A stretch of DNA of 64,000 nucleotides from Enterococcus mundtii (GTDB taxonomy: Bacteria; Bacillota; Bacilli; Lactobacillales; Enterococcaceae), in assembly GCF_002947535.1 (NCBI RefSeq), contig NZ_PUAP01000017.1, positions 82,832 to 146,831 on the forward strand. Direction: 5' to 3'. The notes beneath the pieces are model-generated. The model had not been told where the DNA came from, searched no databases, and saw only the letters and a program-made list of their open reading frames with translations. A program made the position numbers and the translations under genes. Of the stretch, positions 1 to 6,977 are shown one piece after another; positions within the stretch are counted from its first letter, which is position 1; each line of letters begins with the position of its first letter.

Positions 1-11
1 TGTAATAGCAT
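1..11 (-). CDS. Partial CDS, probable next gene of the phosphonate-type ABC operon
   Basis: On the complementary strand, just past the stop of the PhnD-like gene, an AAAGGACG ribosome binding site (plus-strand positions 16-23) precedes an ATG at 9-11. Only Met-Leu-Leu is inside the window, so the product cannot be identified. In Firmicute phosphonate or phosphate-ester importers the binding protein is usually followed by the ATPase (phnC), so that is the contextual guess. Confidence 0.35.
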
Positions 12-29
12 GGCTCGTCCTTTCTACTT

Positions 30-1052
30 CTAGCGAAGTGGGTCATAGAAACTATCAGTAACTTCAACGAATTGTTCATCCGCTTCTTTCTGATATAGTC
101 CAACAGATTCTGAGTCTTTTGGTGAAAAGATCGCTTCATTATTTGTGACTTCTTCACTCATCATGGCTTGAGTGATTTTATCGACTGTTTCTTCATCCAG
201 ATTATCTCTGTTGACAACAAATGGTCCATTTAACACTGGGATCGAATGGATCACACGGACTTTTTCACCTCTTACTGTATCGAATGGTGCCTCTGCATCT
301 GCTTTTACTTGATAAACGACACCAGCTTTATTTTCTTCGCCTTCCACGACATCGAAATATTGAGCCATGTTCATAAATGCTGCTGCATCCGCATCTCCCT
401 TAAGCAAGTTGACGGCAGAGCCTTGATGGGAACCTCCGAAAAGCACTTTATTGAAGAAATCTCCATCGATGATCAATTCATCTGAACTACCAAGTCCAAA
501 TTGGTCAACGATTGCTTGACTTGGTACTCTAAACCCAGAAGTCGATGAATTAGAGACAAAGGAAAAAGTTTTGCCTTCGATCGGTTCCAACGTATAGCCA
601 TCACCCTCTTGATACTCCGCTGTATCTTCTTCATTGACGACAATAAAACTGTAATAAACAGCATCTTCCAGAGTGCCACTTGCACCCGAATTTGTTAAAA
701 TCGCTTGAACATTTTCGTTTTTTCTATTTGCTTCAATATAGCCATCAGGCCCCATATACGCCAAATCTACTTGTCCGTTGGCAATTGATTCGATCACGAT
801 ATTATAATCAGTACTTATGACGATTTCGACATCTCTGCCTGTTGCTTCTGATACGATCGATTGGATTTCATTTCTTGATTGTTCAAATTCACTTGCTGAT
901 TCATTGGGATAAAAAGCAATTTTGATTGGCTCAGAAGAATTTTGACTTTCGCCATCCGCTTGAGCATTAGAATTACACCCAGCTAATAAAAATAAGCCGG
1001 TCATGAAAAACATCGCACTAATAAGTTTCAATCGTCTTTTATTCCAAAACAT
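30..1052 (-). CDS. phnD: Phosphonate/phosphate-ester ABC transporter binding lipoprotein (PhnD family)
   Basis: Extracellular lipid-anchored binding protein expected to capture phosphonates or related anions for an ABC importer. A 14-residue longer frame exists (start at 1094). The ATG at 1050-1052 is preferred because GGGAG lies 10 nt upstream and the protein then starts with a classic lipoprotein signal: basic MFWNKRRLK, a hydrophobic stretch, and lipobox LLAGC with Cys26. The mature part has the PhnD-type signature GQVDLAYMGPDGY and a fold of periplasmic-binding size (340 residues). It is the upstream gene of an operon running off the left edge. PhoP-like TTTACA repeats lie upstream, which fits phosphate-starvation control. 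The exact substrate is not readable from sequence. Confidence 0.88.
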   Translation of the reverse strand: MFWNKRRLKLISAMFFMTGLFLLAGCNSNAQADGESQNSSEPIKIAFYPNESASEFEQSRNEIQSIVSEATGRDVEIVISTDYNIVIESIANGQVDLAYMGPDGYIEANRKNENVQAILTNSGASGTLEDAVYYSFIVVNEEDTAEYQEGDGYTLEPIEGKTFSFVSNSSTSGFRVPSQAIVDQFGLGSSDELIIDGDFFNKVLFGGSHQGSAVNLLKGDADAAAFMNMAQYFDVVEGEENKAGVVYQVKADAEAPFDTVRGEKVRVIHSIPVLNGPFVVNRDNLDEETVDKITQAMMSEEVTNNEAIFSPKDSESVGLYQKEADEQFVEVTDSFYDPLR

Positions 1053-1107
1053 GTGTGGTAAGCTCCCTTGTTTTTTATTTGGTACATCTTTCATTTTATG
1101 GACTCAA

Positions 1108-1166
1108 TGTAAATTTCTAATGGACTTCGCGATAGGAGTAGATGAAGATTGTAAATCATTTGTAAA
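1108..1166 (-). promoter_or_regulatory. PhoP-box-like TTTACA repeats upstream of phnD
   Basis: Read on the complementary strand, TTTACA occurs at 1161-1166 and 1150-1155, exactly 11 bp apart with five bases between, and again at 1108-1113. Direct TT(A/T/C)ACA repeats of 11 bp period are the known PhoP-binding pattern of Bacillus-type Pho regulons. Assignment to PhoP is inference from the pattern and the PhnD neighbour. No convincing -10 element was picked out. Confidence 0.45.
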
Positions 1167-1290
1167 ACAAGGGTTCTTTTCTTTGATCAACCAACACCTT
1201 GGTACAGCTGCATCTTTTACTGAAATAAATGAAACCCTCAAAAAATCCTCTTAACAAACTCATCCAAAGTTTACAAAAAAGCGCAAAAAT

Positions 1291-1335
1291 AAAGGGTGAC
1301 TCGACAGATTTGTTTCATCACCGAGTCACCCTTTT
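1291..1335. terminator. Bidirectional rho-independent terminator downstream of the lipid kinase
   Basis: A 13-bp stem (AAAGGGTGACTCG at 1291-1303 pairing with 1322-1334) around an 18-nt loop, with an AT run on each side. It lies between the lipid kinase gene and phnD, both leftward, so it should end the kinase transcript and insulate phnD. The rest of the 1053-1400 gap holds only the Pho-like repeats and the leader of phnD. Confidence 0.85.
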
Positions 1336-1400
1336 CTATTTTCATTCTTTCTCTTCGCTGTTTCAAGTAGTTGGTCTAGTTGATTTTGCTTAAGTTGATT

Positions 1401-2285
1401 CTAACAATAAACGGATAAATGTGATGGTAATACTTGGATCGTTACTGGAAGTTTTGTTCCTTCATCCCCATCAATATTTGTTGCCAGTTCTTCTTCGTCC
1501 ACTAAAGAAATCACTAACTTCTCTGCGGTTTGATACGCAAGATTCTCCGTCGTCGCATCAACCCCTTTGATCAAATCAGGTACTGCTTTTAAGGTATCAA
1601 AAAATGAGCGGTCTTTTAAATATACAAAATGAAGCTTGCCATCATTGATTTCTGCCTCTGGTAAGAGTGTTTCAAATCCACCGACCGAGTTCGTCAAACC
1701 AATCAACAGTGTGCTACTTTCGATTTCTTCCTCTACGCCATCAGCTTCCACCCGGAACGTATAGGATTGGGTATTCGTCAGTTGTTTGAAGCCAGAAATA
1801 AAATAAGCCATCTTTCCTAATTTGGTTTTCTTTTCAGGATCAACGTCATTGATTGCTTCTGGGATCGTTCCGATGGCAACGACATTCATAAAGTATTGAT
1901 CATTGATTTTTCCGATATCTAACGGTTTCGTTTGTTCGATTGAGAATTGTTGGATGGCTTCCTCTGGATCGATCGGCATATTCAACGCTCGTGCTAGATC
2001 ATTCACCGTTCCTAAAGGGAAGAAGCCAAAATTTGGTCGTTCCTCTTGCTCTGCGAGACCGCTGATTGCCTCATTGACTGTTCCATCCCCGCCCATCGCA
2101 AAGACACTATCGACTTTTTCCAGCGCCCCTTCACGAGCAAAATTCGTCGCATCGCCACTTTTTTCAGTGTGCAAGACTTGGACTTCATCAAAAAGCGTAC
2201 GCAATTTATTTTCTGCCATTTCTTCATATTCTTTTGCTTTTTCTCCTCCAGAACTAGGGTTAACGATCAACAACGCTTTTTTCAT
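1401..2285 (-). CDS. Diacylglycerol kinase family lipid kinase
   Basis: A 294-residue protein of the DAGK catalytic family (DgkB/YegS-like) that phosphorylates a lipid hydroxyl, probably diacylglycerol, at the membrane. The start shows NPSSGGEKAKE, the usual N-terminal glycine-rich loop, and the nucleotide-binding signature GGDGTVNEAISGL lies near residues 65-77. The C-terminal half has the second beta-rich domain, with a GKLHFVYL segment. Length and domain order are typical. The gene stands alone between two terminators. It could be the housekeeping DgkB or a paralogue of unknown lipid specificity; sequence alone does not decide. Confidence 0.85.
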   Translation of the reverse strand: MKKALLIVNPSSGGEKAKEYEEMAENKLRTLFDEVQVLHTEKSGDATNFAREGALEKVDSVFAMGGDGTVNEAISGLAEQEERPNFGFFPLGTVNDLARALNMPIDPEEAIQQFSIEQTKPLDIGKINDQYFMNVVAIGTIPEAINDVDPEKKTKLGKMAYFISGFKQLTNTQSYTFRVEADGVEEEIESSTLLIGLTNSVGGFETLLPEAEINDGKLHFVYLKDRSFFDTLKAVPDLIKGVDATTENLAYQTAEKLVISLVDEEELATNIDGDEGTKLPVTIQVLPSHLSVYC

Positions 2286-2379
2286 ACGATTTCTTCCTTT
2301 CTAGTTTGTTCTTTCTCTTACAATAACATAAAACAAGAAAATTCTAAGCAATGATGCTACTGGAAAAAGCAACAAAAAA

Positions 2380-2411
2380 GCGGTAAACTCTGAATCAACA
2401 GAATTTACCGC
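2380..2411 (-). terminator. Terminator hairpin at the end of the eut cluster
   Basis: GCGGTAAACTCTG at 2380-2392 pairs with CAGAATTTACCGC at 2399-2411 with one mismatch. On the complementary strand it is followed by TTTTTTG, so it terminates leftward transcripts coming from eutQ. It sits beyond the 23-bp inverted repeat described separately. Confidence 0.75.
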
Positions 2412-2494
2412 TTCTCTTTTTACACAATTGATTTGACAAAAAAACACTATAACACCAAAATATGCCACTTGCCTCACTAAACTAAAGATATTCG

Positions 2495-2663
2495 GAAGCA
2501 CCGGTTATTCGGCTTTAGTACGTTCTTGATCTTCGTTCATGATCCCTTGCATCGATACTTGAAATAAAAAATAAACACTCACTTAAATTGATTATTGCAC
2601 CTATCCATTTTTACCTGAGACCATGAAGCCCAACCAGCCATAAAACCAAATAACCGGTGCTTC
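2495..2663 (-). repeat. 23-bp long-range inverted repeat downstream of eutQ
   Basis: GAAGCACCGGTTATTCGGCTTT(A) at 2495-2517 is the reverse complement of 2641-2663 except at two positions. In the leftward transcript both differences become G-U pairs, so the RNA arms could pair along all 23 positions around a 123-nt loop. The loop contains no gene I can support. It may be a structured 3' end of the eut messenger or a small mobile repeat. No target-site duplication is obvious. Confidence 0.6.
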
Positions 2664-2676
2664 TGAAACACTTCAT

Positions 2677-3129
2677 TTATTGAGATTGCCAGTCTGCTGG
2701 ATAAGTCACGTAGATAAAGCGTGCTTCACCAGTTACTGAAAACTGGATACTCGTGCTTTTCGGGATCAAGATCAATTCGCCAGCTTTTGCAGAGACTTTC
2801 CGTCCATCGATCAATACATCTAACTGACCAGAAATCACATAATCGATTTCATCATATTCTAACGTCCAATCGAAGGTCGTATCGGTCATTTCCATGATGC
2901 CGCACCCAAGACGTGGGCTCTCTTGTAATGAAAAGAGATCTTTCGTATACACACGGTCAGCAGGGTTACCTGTATCAAGGCGATCTTCCTCAGAAACGGC
3001 CATTTCTGCCAATCTGATCGAAGCAACGCCACTAGGATCGACCTGTTTTGCCGGCATCAATTTTTCCATCACTAATTGTCGTACTAAGTTTTCGATCATT
3101 TGACGATCCAATTCTGCCATTTTCGTCAC
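2677..3129 (-). CDS. eutQ: Ethanolamine utilization cupin protein EutQ
   Basis: A 150-residue protein of the EutQ cupin family, reported in other bacteria as an acetate kinase-like enzyme that regenerates ATP in the microcompartment. The N-terminal segment MAELDRQMIENLVRQLVMEK is an amphipathic helix of the encapsulation-peptide kind. The C-terminal half is a single cupin barrel (motif DEIDYVISGQLDVLIDG, then ELILIPKSTSIQF). It is shorter than the roughly 230-residue enterobacterial protein, as in other Firmicute clusters. It is the last gene of the leftward eut cluster, four bases after eutH. The role in this organism is inferred from family and position. Confidence 0.85.
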   Translation of the reverse strand: MTKMAELDRQMIENLVRQLVMEKLMPAKQVDPSGVASIRLAEMAVSEEDRLDTGNPADRVYTKDLFSLQESPRLGCGIMEMTDTTFDWTLEYDEIDYVISGQLDVLIDGRKVSAKAGELILIPKSTSIQFSVTGEARFIYVTYPADWQSQ

Positions 3130-3133
3130 GCTC

Positions 3134-4276
3134 CTATTCTACGATCGTTTGCTCTTGTTTCGTTGTTGTTTGCTCAGTTGCAGTTACTTCTTTTTCTTTT
3201 CCTAATAAACGATTCGCCATGAATACTGCAACAAAGATCGCAGTGATCCCACCAACGATTTTCCCAACCATCATTGGGAAAATCATTTCTTTCGCCACAC
3301 CCGCAGTAAAACCTAAATGGTCACCTAAAATAAATGAAGCCGATACTGCAAATGCCACGTTGATGATTTTTCCACGACGGTCCATATCTTTTAACATTTG
3401 GAACATTGGGATATTGTTTGCTAATGTAGCCACCATGCCGGCAGCTGCAATTTCATTCATACCTAAAACTTTTCCTAATTTCATCAACGGTTTATTGAAC
3501 ACTCGCGTGATGACTGCTACTAAACAGAATGCGCCAGCCAATGTCAACGCAATGTCACCCACTACTTCGATACCTTCTGTCACCGGAGCAATCCCTGGAA
3601 TCAATGTGATGTCAACTAATTGTTGGATCGCACCAATGACCAAGCCAGCAATTGCGACGATCACTACGCCTTTACCAAAGACATTGAACCCTTTGATCAT
3701 TCCTTGTGGCGCTAACCATAGACCTACAATGATCAAAGCGGCAACGATCACGATCGGCAATAAGTTTGGTAAGATCATACTCATTGGCATACCAGCGACT
3801 AAGCCACCTGCTAACAAACCTAATGGAATCGTAATGATCCCGCTCAGCACACCTGTTGCTAAGTATTGTTGATCTTCTTTTTCAATGATCCCTAAGGCAA
3901 CAGGGATCGTGAACACTAAAGTTGGTCCCATCATTGCGCCTAATATCGCACCGGCAAACAAGCCAGCTTGTGGATCATGTGCCATTTGTTGTGCTAAGGC
4001 GAAGCCACCCATATCGTTGGCTAACAAAGTCGTCGCAAACATCGAAGGATCTGCTCCTAAGAATTCATATACAGGTACAACGATTGGGCTAAGAACTGTT
4101 GCAAGAACAGGTGCTAATGTGATGATCCCGACCATTGACAAAGCTAATGAACCCATTGCCATCAAGCCTTCTTCAAATTGTTCCCCTAAACCTAATTTGT
4201 TCCCGATACATTTATCGATCCCGCCGATAACCATAAAAAGAACCATGATATACATAATGATTTCATTGATACTCAT
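3134..4276 (-). CDS. eutH: Ethanolamine permease EutH
   Basis: A 380-residue polytopic membrane protein with about ten hydrophobic segments spread over the whole length and a short charged C-terminal tail (KEKEVTATEQTTTKQEQ). It matches EutH: the start INEIIMYIMVLFMVIGGIDK, a conserved GANDMGG-like stretch (TTLLANDMGGFALAQQMA) and the family length. EutH brings protonated ethanolamine across the membrane when external levels or pH are low. It lies 12 bases after eutN and 4 bases before eutQ, so it is co-transcribed with them. Confidence rests on whole-protein character and operon position. Confidence 0.93.
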   Translation of the reverse strand: MSINEIIMYIMVLFMVIGGIDKCIGNKLGLGEQFEEGLMAMGSLALSMVGIITLAPVLATVLSPIVVPVYEFLGADPSMFATTLLANDMGGFALAQQMAHDPQAGLFAGAILGAMMGPTLVFTIPVALGIIEKEDQQYLATGVLSGIITIPLGLLAGGLVAGMPMSMILPNLLPIVIVAALIIVGLWLAPQGMIKGFNVFGKGVVIVAIAGLVIGAIQQLVDITLIPGIAPVTEGIEVVGDIALTLAGAFCLVAVITRVFNKPLMKLGKVLGMNEIAAAGMVATLANNIPMFQMLKDMDRRGKIINVAFAVSASFILGDHLGFTAGVAKEMIFPMMVGKIVGGITAIFVAVFMANRLLGKEKEVTATEQTTTKQEQTIVE

Positions 4277-4288
4277 CGTAAATCTCCT

Positions 4289-4549
4289 TTATTCTTCAAT
4301 TGAATCAATCACACCGACAATCATTGCATCAATGGGTGTATCTGGATCACCAGCTGAAATTCTGGCTGCTTGTCCTTTGCTGATCAATACCTTGTCACCA
4401 ACTCCGGCGCCGGCATTGTCTGCTGCGACAATAAACCCGATTTTTGTTTCTTTCTCGTCTAGTACATCGACCATCAGTAGTTTCCAACCATTTAGTTTTT
4501 CATCTTTTCTGGTCGACCATAGACTTCCAGTCACTTCACCTAATAGCAT
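4289..4549 (-). CDS. eutN: Microcompartment vertex protein EutN
   Basis: An 86-residue protein of the EutN/CcmL pentamer family that caps the vertices of the polyhedral shell. The start MLLGEVTGSLWSTRKDEKL and the central VAADNAGAGVGDKVLISKG are the family's typical beta-barrel strands. The length is standard. It is flanked by the accessory gene (14 bases upstream) and eutH (12 bases downstream) in the same operon. Confidence 0.95.
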   Translation of the reverse strand: MLLGEVTGSLWSTRKDEKLNGWKLLMVDVLDEKETKIGFIVAADNAGAGVGDKVLISKGQAARISAGDPDTPIDAMIVGVIDSIEE

Positions 4550-4562
4550 CTGTGATCCCTCC

Positions 4563-5171
4563 TCATTTGAATAAACGATTTCTTAGCGCATACTCTTCTG
4601 CTAAGGGTGTCAATCGTTCCTGATCCATTAAATCTATTCCATTCGTTTGTTGTAGTCGCTGGATCAATTGCTTCTCTGTGACATACTTTCGTTTTGGTAA
4701 CTCATTTGCTAACACTTTTTTTCGGCAAGCCGTTAAAAATGAGTCATAGCTTGCATTTTCTTCTTCGAAAAAATACATCCCATAGCGTTGGCATTGCACT
4801 GTTGATTCAGCGATTTTCTTTTTCAGATGGTACTTCATTTTGTTTGGACTGTTCGCTGACTCTGTTTGCAGAACCAATACGGGCTTTCCTGCGAACAGAA
4901 AAGAAAGGATACTCGTCGTTTTTTGATCAGTCGGTAGCAACTGAGCAATCGCGGCCAATTGAGGAAAACTGACATGTTGGACGACTAAGCCATCGCTTTT
5001 CGTTGGATCTTGCGTTTCTACCCAATCGACCATCGATCGTTCAGCGAATAACGTTTTAGGATAACTTGCTTTTTCGTCCATCCATGCTAACTGATAGTCA
5101 GCTGTGGGCAATCTGGTCATCAGCATTTCTGTGACTTGCTGAATGACTTTTTCAATCTCCGTTACCTTCAC
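4563..5171 (-). CDS. Eut accessory protein of unknown function with encapsulation-like N-terminus
   Basis: A 202-residue soluble protein found between eutD and eutN. It resembles the hypothetical proteins that occupy this slot in other Firmicute eut clusters, and loosely the PduM class, but no catalytic motif is visible. The first 20 residues (MKVTEIEKVIQQVTEMLMTR) form an amphipathic helix like those that target enzymes into microcompartments. The centre has a hydrophobic beta/alpha stretch (ILSFLFAGKPVLVLQTES) suggesting a flavodoxin-like core. It is probably a lumen or assembly factor. Function is not established from the sequence. Spacing to eutD is 12 bases and to eutN 13 bases. Confidence 0.8.
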   Translation of the reverse strand: MKVTEIEKVIQQVTEMLMTRLPTADYQLAWMDEKASYPKTLFAERSMVDWVETQDPTKSDGLVVQHVSFPQLAAIAQLLPTDQKTTSILSFLFAGKPVLVLQTESANSPNKMKYHLKKKIAESTVQCQRYGMYFFEEENASYDSFLTACRKKVLANELPKRKYVTEKQLIQRLQQTNGIDLMDQERLTPLAEEYALRNRLFK

Positions 5172-5183
5172 GAAATCCCCTCC

Positions 5184-5816
5184 CTATTTACAAATGTAAC
5201 CACGATCTCCTTTGTTCAAGCCACAAGCATTTGCTTCATCGTAATCAATGTGCATATACGTCGCAAAATCTGGACTGACACGGACAACCACATCATCAAA
5301 GATCAGCGGACGACTTGCTTCCACACGTACTTTTACCGTTTGGCCATTCACTACTTGGTTTTTGTCTGCATCTTCTGGTATCATATGGACATGGCGCTTT
5401 GCCACGATCAACCCTTTATCTAATTGAACAGCTGACTCACCGTTCATCAAGACCACACTTGGTGTTCCTTCGATTTTGCCACTTTCTCTGACAGGCACGC
5501 GACTGCCTAAAATACGTGTATCCGTCATGGATACTTCGACTTGTGACTCCGCTCGTTCCGGGCCTAAAATAACCACATTTTGGAATAAGCCTTTGGGACC
5601 TGCGACAGTGATCCGTTCTTTACAAACATATTGACCAGGTTGAGACAATTCTTTGACTTTGGTCAATTGGTAACCTGGACCAAATAATGCGTCGATATCT
5701 TTGCGACTCAAATGCACGTGTCTTCCTGAAGCTTCTACTTCGAAAGAATTTTGTTGTGACTGGATACGTTGTACCACTTCATTGATAATTTCATTTAAAT
5801 GATCCAATCGGTTCAT
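5184..5816 (-). CDS. eutD: Phosphotransacylase EutD of the PduL type
   Basis: A 210-residue phosphotransacylase converting acetyl-CoA and phosphate to acetyl phosphate, recycling CoA for EutE. It is the PduL fold and not the Pta fold: two beta-barrel halves with zinc-ligand motifs HVHLS (near residue 33) and KRHVHM (near residue 140). The N-terminus (MNRLDHLNEIINEVVQRI) is an amphipathic helix typical of an encapsulation peptide. It lies three bases after the EutT-like gene and 12 before the accessory gene. The acetyl phosphate made here would feed acetate kinase or EutQ for ATP. Confidence 0.92.
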   Translation of the reverse strand: MNRLDHLNEIINEVVQRIQSQQNSFEVEASGRHVHLSRKDIDALFGPGYQLTKVKELSQPGQYVCKERITVAGPKGLFQNVVILGPERAESQVEVSMTDTRILGSRVPVRESGKIEGTPSVVLMNGESAVQLDKGLIVAKRHVHMIPEDADKNQVVNGQTVKVRVEASRPLIFDDVVVRVSPDFATYMHIDYDEANACGLNKGDRGYICK

Positions 5817-5819
5817 CTC

Positions 5820-6395
5820 CTACTCATTTTTCGACAGTTGAATCACACGTTGCAATTCTTCTGCCCATAACATAAAAATAGCTAAATCTGTCGGAAATTC
5901 TTCTAACAATTGACTGATTTTATCTATTTGATACTCGATCTCATTGATTGAATAGCGCAAGGTTCTTTTTTGCAAGGAGGAACGATACATCATCCCTGAA
6001 AGTCGTTTTGGATGAGTTGAGAGCTTTTCCCCATCAAATCGACTAAAGCTTGCTAACCAATCTTGCTGATACTCTAAATACAACCAACCTTCGGCATAAA
6101 TATCGATTTCTTCCAATAAATGAAAGAATAATAGATTTTTTAGTTTTTTTATTTCTAAACAGATCGTTCGTTGCGCGCTGGACATCAACGATTCTTGTTC
6201 AAACATAGGTTGCTTAGGTTTCTCCATTGGAGAAGAAACGAGATTTTCTCGCATAAGCGGAATATGATGCTCGCGTAAATAGCTAGAAGCTGCGGGAGTC
6301 AAAAGACAATCCTTTGGCACAACGAAAGTAATTCCTGTTTGTATTTCTTTCTTCCGAAACATGTGCCGTAACTGGTCTTCTGTAATCACACTCAT
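5820..6395 (-). CDS. eutT: EutT-family cobalamin adenosyltransferase-like protein
   Basis: A 191-residue protein from the ATG at 6393-6395, which has AAAGGAG 8 bases upstream; a longer frame to 6434 lacks a better site. The N-terminal stretch (ITEDQLRHMF, then LTPAASSYLREHHIPL) aligns with the start of EutT, the ATP:cob(I)alamin adenosyltransferase of ethanolamine clusters, and the C-terminal helices also fit. The cysteine-rich metal motif (CCxxC) of enterobacterial EutT is absent: only two cysteines occur, in KDCLL and TICLE. It could be an enzyme with a different metal mode, or a non-catalytic relative. A PduO-type enzyme in the same cluster could supply the activity. Confidence 0.75.
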   Translation of the reverse strand: MSVITEDQLRHMFRKKEIQTGITFVVPKDCLLTPAASSYLREHHIPLMRENLVSSPMEKPKQPMFEQESLMSSAQRTICLEIKKLKNLLFFHLLEEIDIYAEGWLYLEYQQDWLASFSRFDGEKLSTHPKRLSGMMYRSSLQKRTLRYSINEIEYQIDKISQLLEEFPTDLAIFMLWAEELQRVIQLSKNE

Positions 6396-6528
6396 AGGAC
6401 GCTCTCCTTTCTCCAATGGATTATTTCCAAGCATTGATCTCGTCTTGGAAACAAGCCTATAACAATGATGTCCACTTTACTTCCAAAACATAGATAAACG
6501 GCGTTCCAGAAGCAACTCCTTAAAAAAC

Positions 6529-6578
6529 AAGGGCGAAAAGCCAAAAATATGAGAAAATATTTTCGGCTTTTCGCCCTT
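6529..6578 (-). terminator. Strong internal terminator between eutM and eutT
   Basis: AAGGGCGAAAAGCC at 6529-6542 pairs with GGCTTTTCGCCCTT at 6565-6578, and on the leftward strand the stem is followed by GTTTTTTAAGG. It lies 64 bases past the eutM stop, inside the cluster. It should end much of the eutM transcript, leaving the distal genes (eutT to eutQ) at lower level or dependent on another promoter. I see no ANTAR-type hairpin pair beside it. Confidence 0.8.
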
Positions 6579-6642
6579 ATTTCTCGGAGCTGAACCCTTC
6601 TGTCACAACCTCTTGTTTCATTTTAGATGTCTATGACGATGA

Positions 6643-6927
6643 TTATTCAGCAACTTTTGGTAAAATCGCATCTACTTCAGTATGTGGGCGTGGGATCACA
6701 TGTACAGATAATAATTCGCCAACACGTTCAGCAGCTGCTGCCCCTGCATCTGTCGCTGCTTTTACAGCGCCAACATCACCACGAACCATGATTGTTACTA
6801 AACCGCCACCTACTTGTTCTTTGCCGATCAATGTTACGTTTGCTGCTTTCACCATTGCATCTGCTGCTTCAACAGCACCTACTAATCCACGAGTTTCGAT
6901 CATTCCTAAAGCGTTTGTACTTGACAT
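6643..6927 (-). CDS. eutM: Hexameric shell protein EutM
   Basis: A 94-residue canonical BMC-domain shell protein that forms the hexagonal tiles of the microcompartment. The BMC signature [20 protein letters not shown] begins at residue 6, and the pore region [20 protein letters not shown] follows. Length is standard for EutM. It lies 50 bases after eutE with a good AGGAGG site and is followed by a strong terminator, which would favour high relative expression of this abundant tile. Confidence 0.96.
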   Translation of the reverse strand: MSSTNALGMIETRGLVGAVEAADAMVKAANVTLIGKEQVGGGLVTIMVRGDVGAVKAATDAGAAAAERVGELLSVHVIPRPHTEVDAILPKVAE

Positions 6928-6977
6928 TATAATTTCCTCCTATTGTGTATGTGTTTTCAATTAATATATATTACATA

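Noticed and set aside
2301..2501. Leftward 66-codon frame downstream of eutQ
   Set aside because: It crosses the terminator hairpin, lacks a ribosome binding site and has no recognisable product.
3048..4574. Long rightward frames opposite eutH and eutN
   Set aside because: They lie antisense to clear eut genes, are Pro/Thr/Ile-rich shadows of a membrane protein gene, and have no ribosome binding sites.
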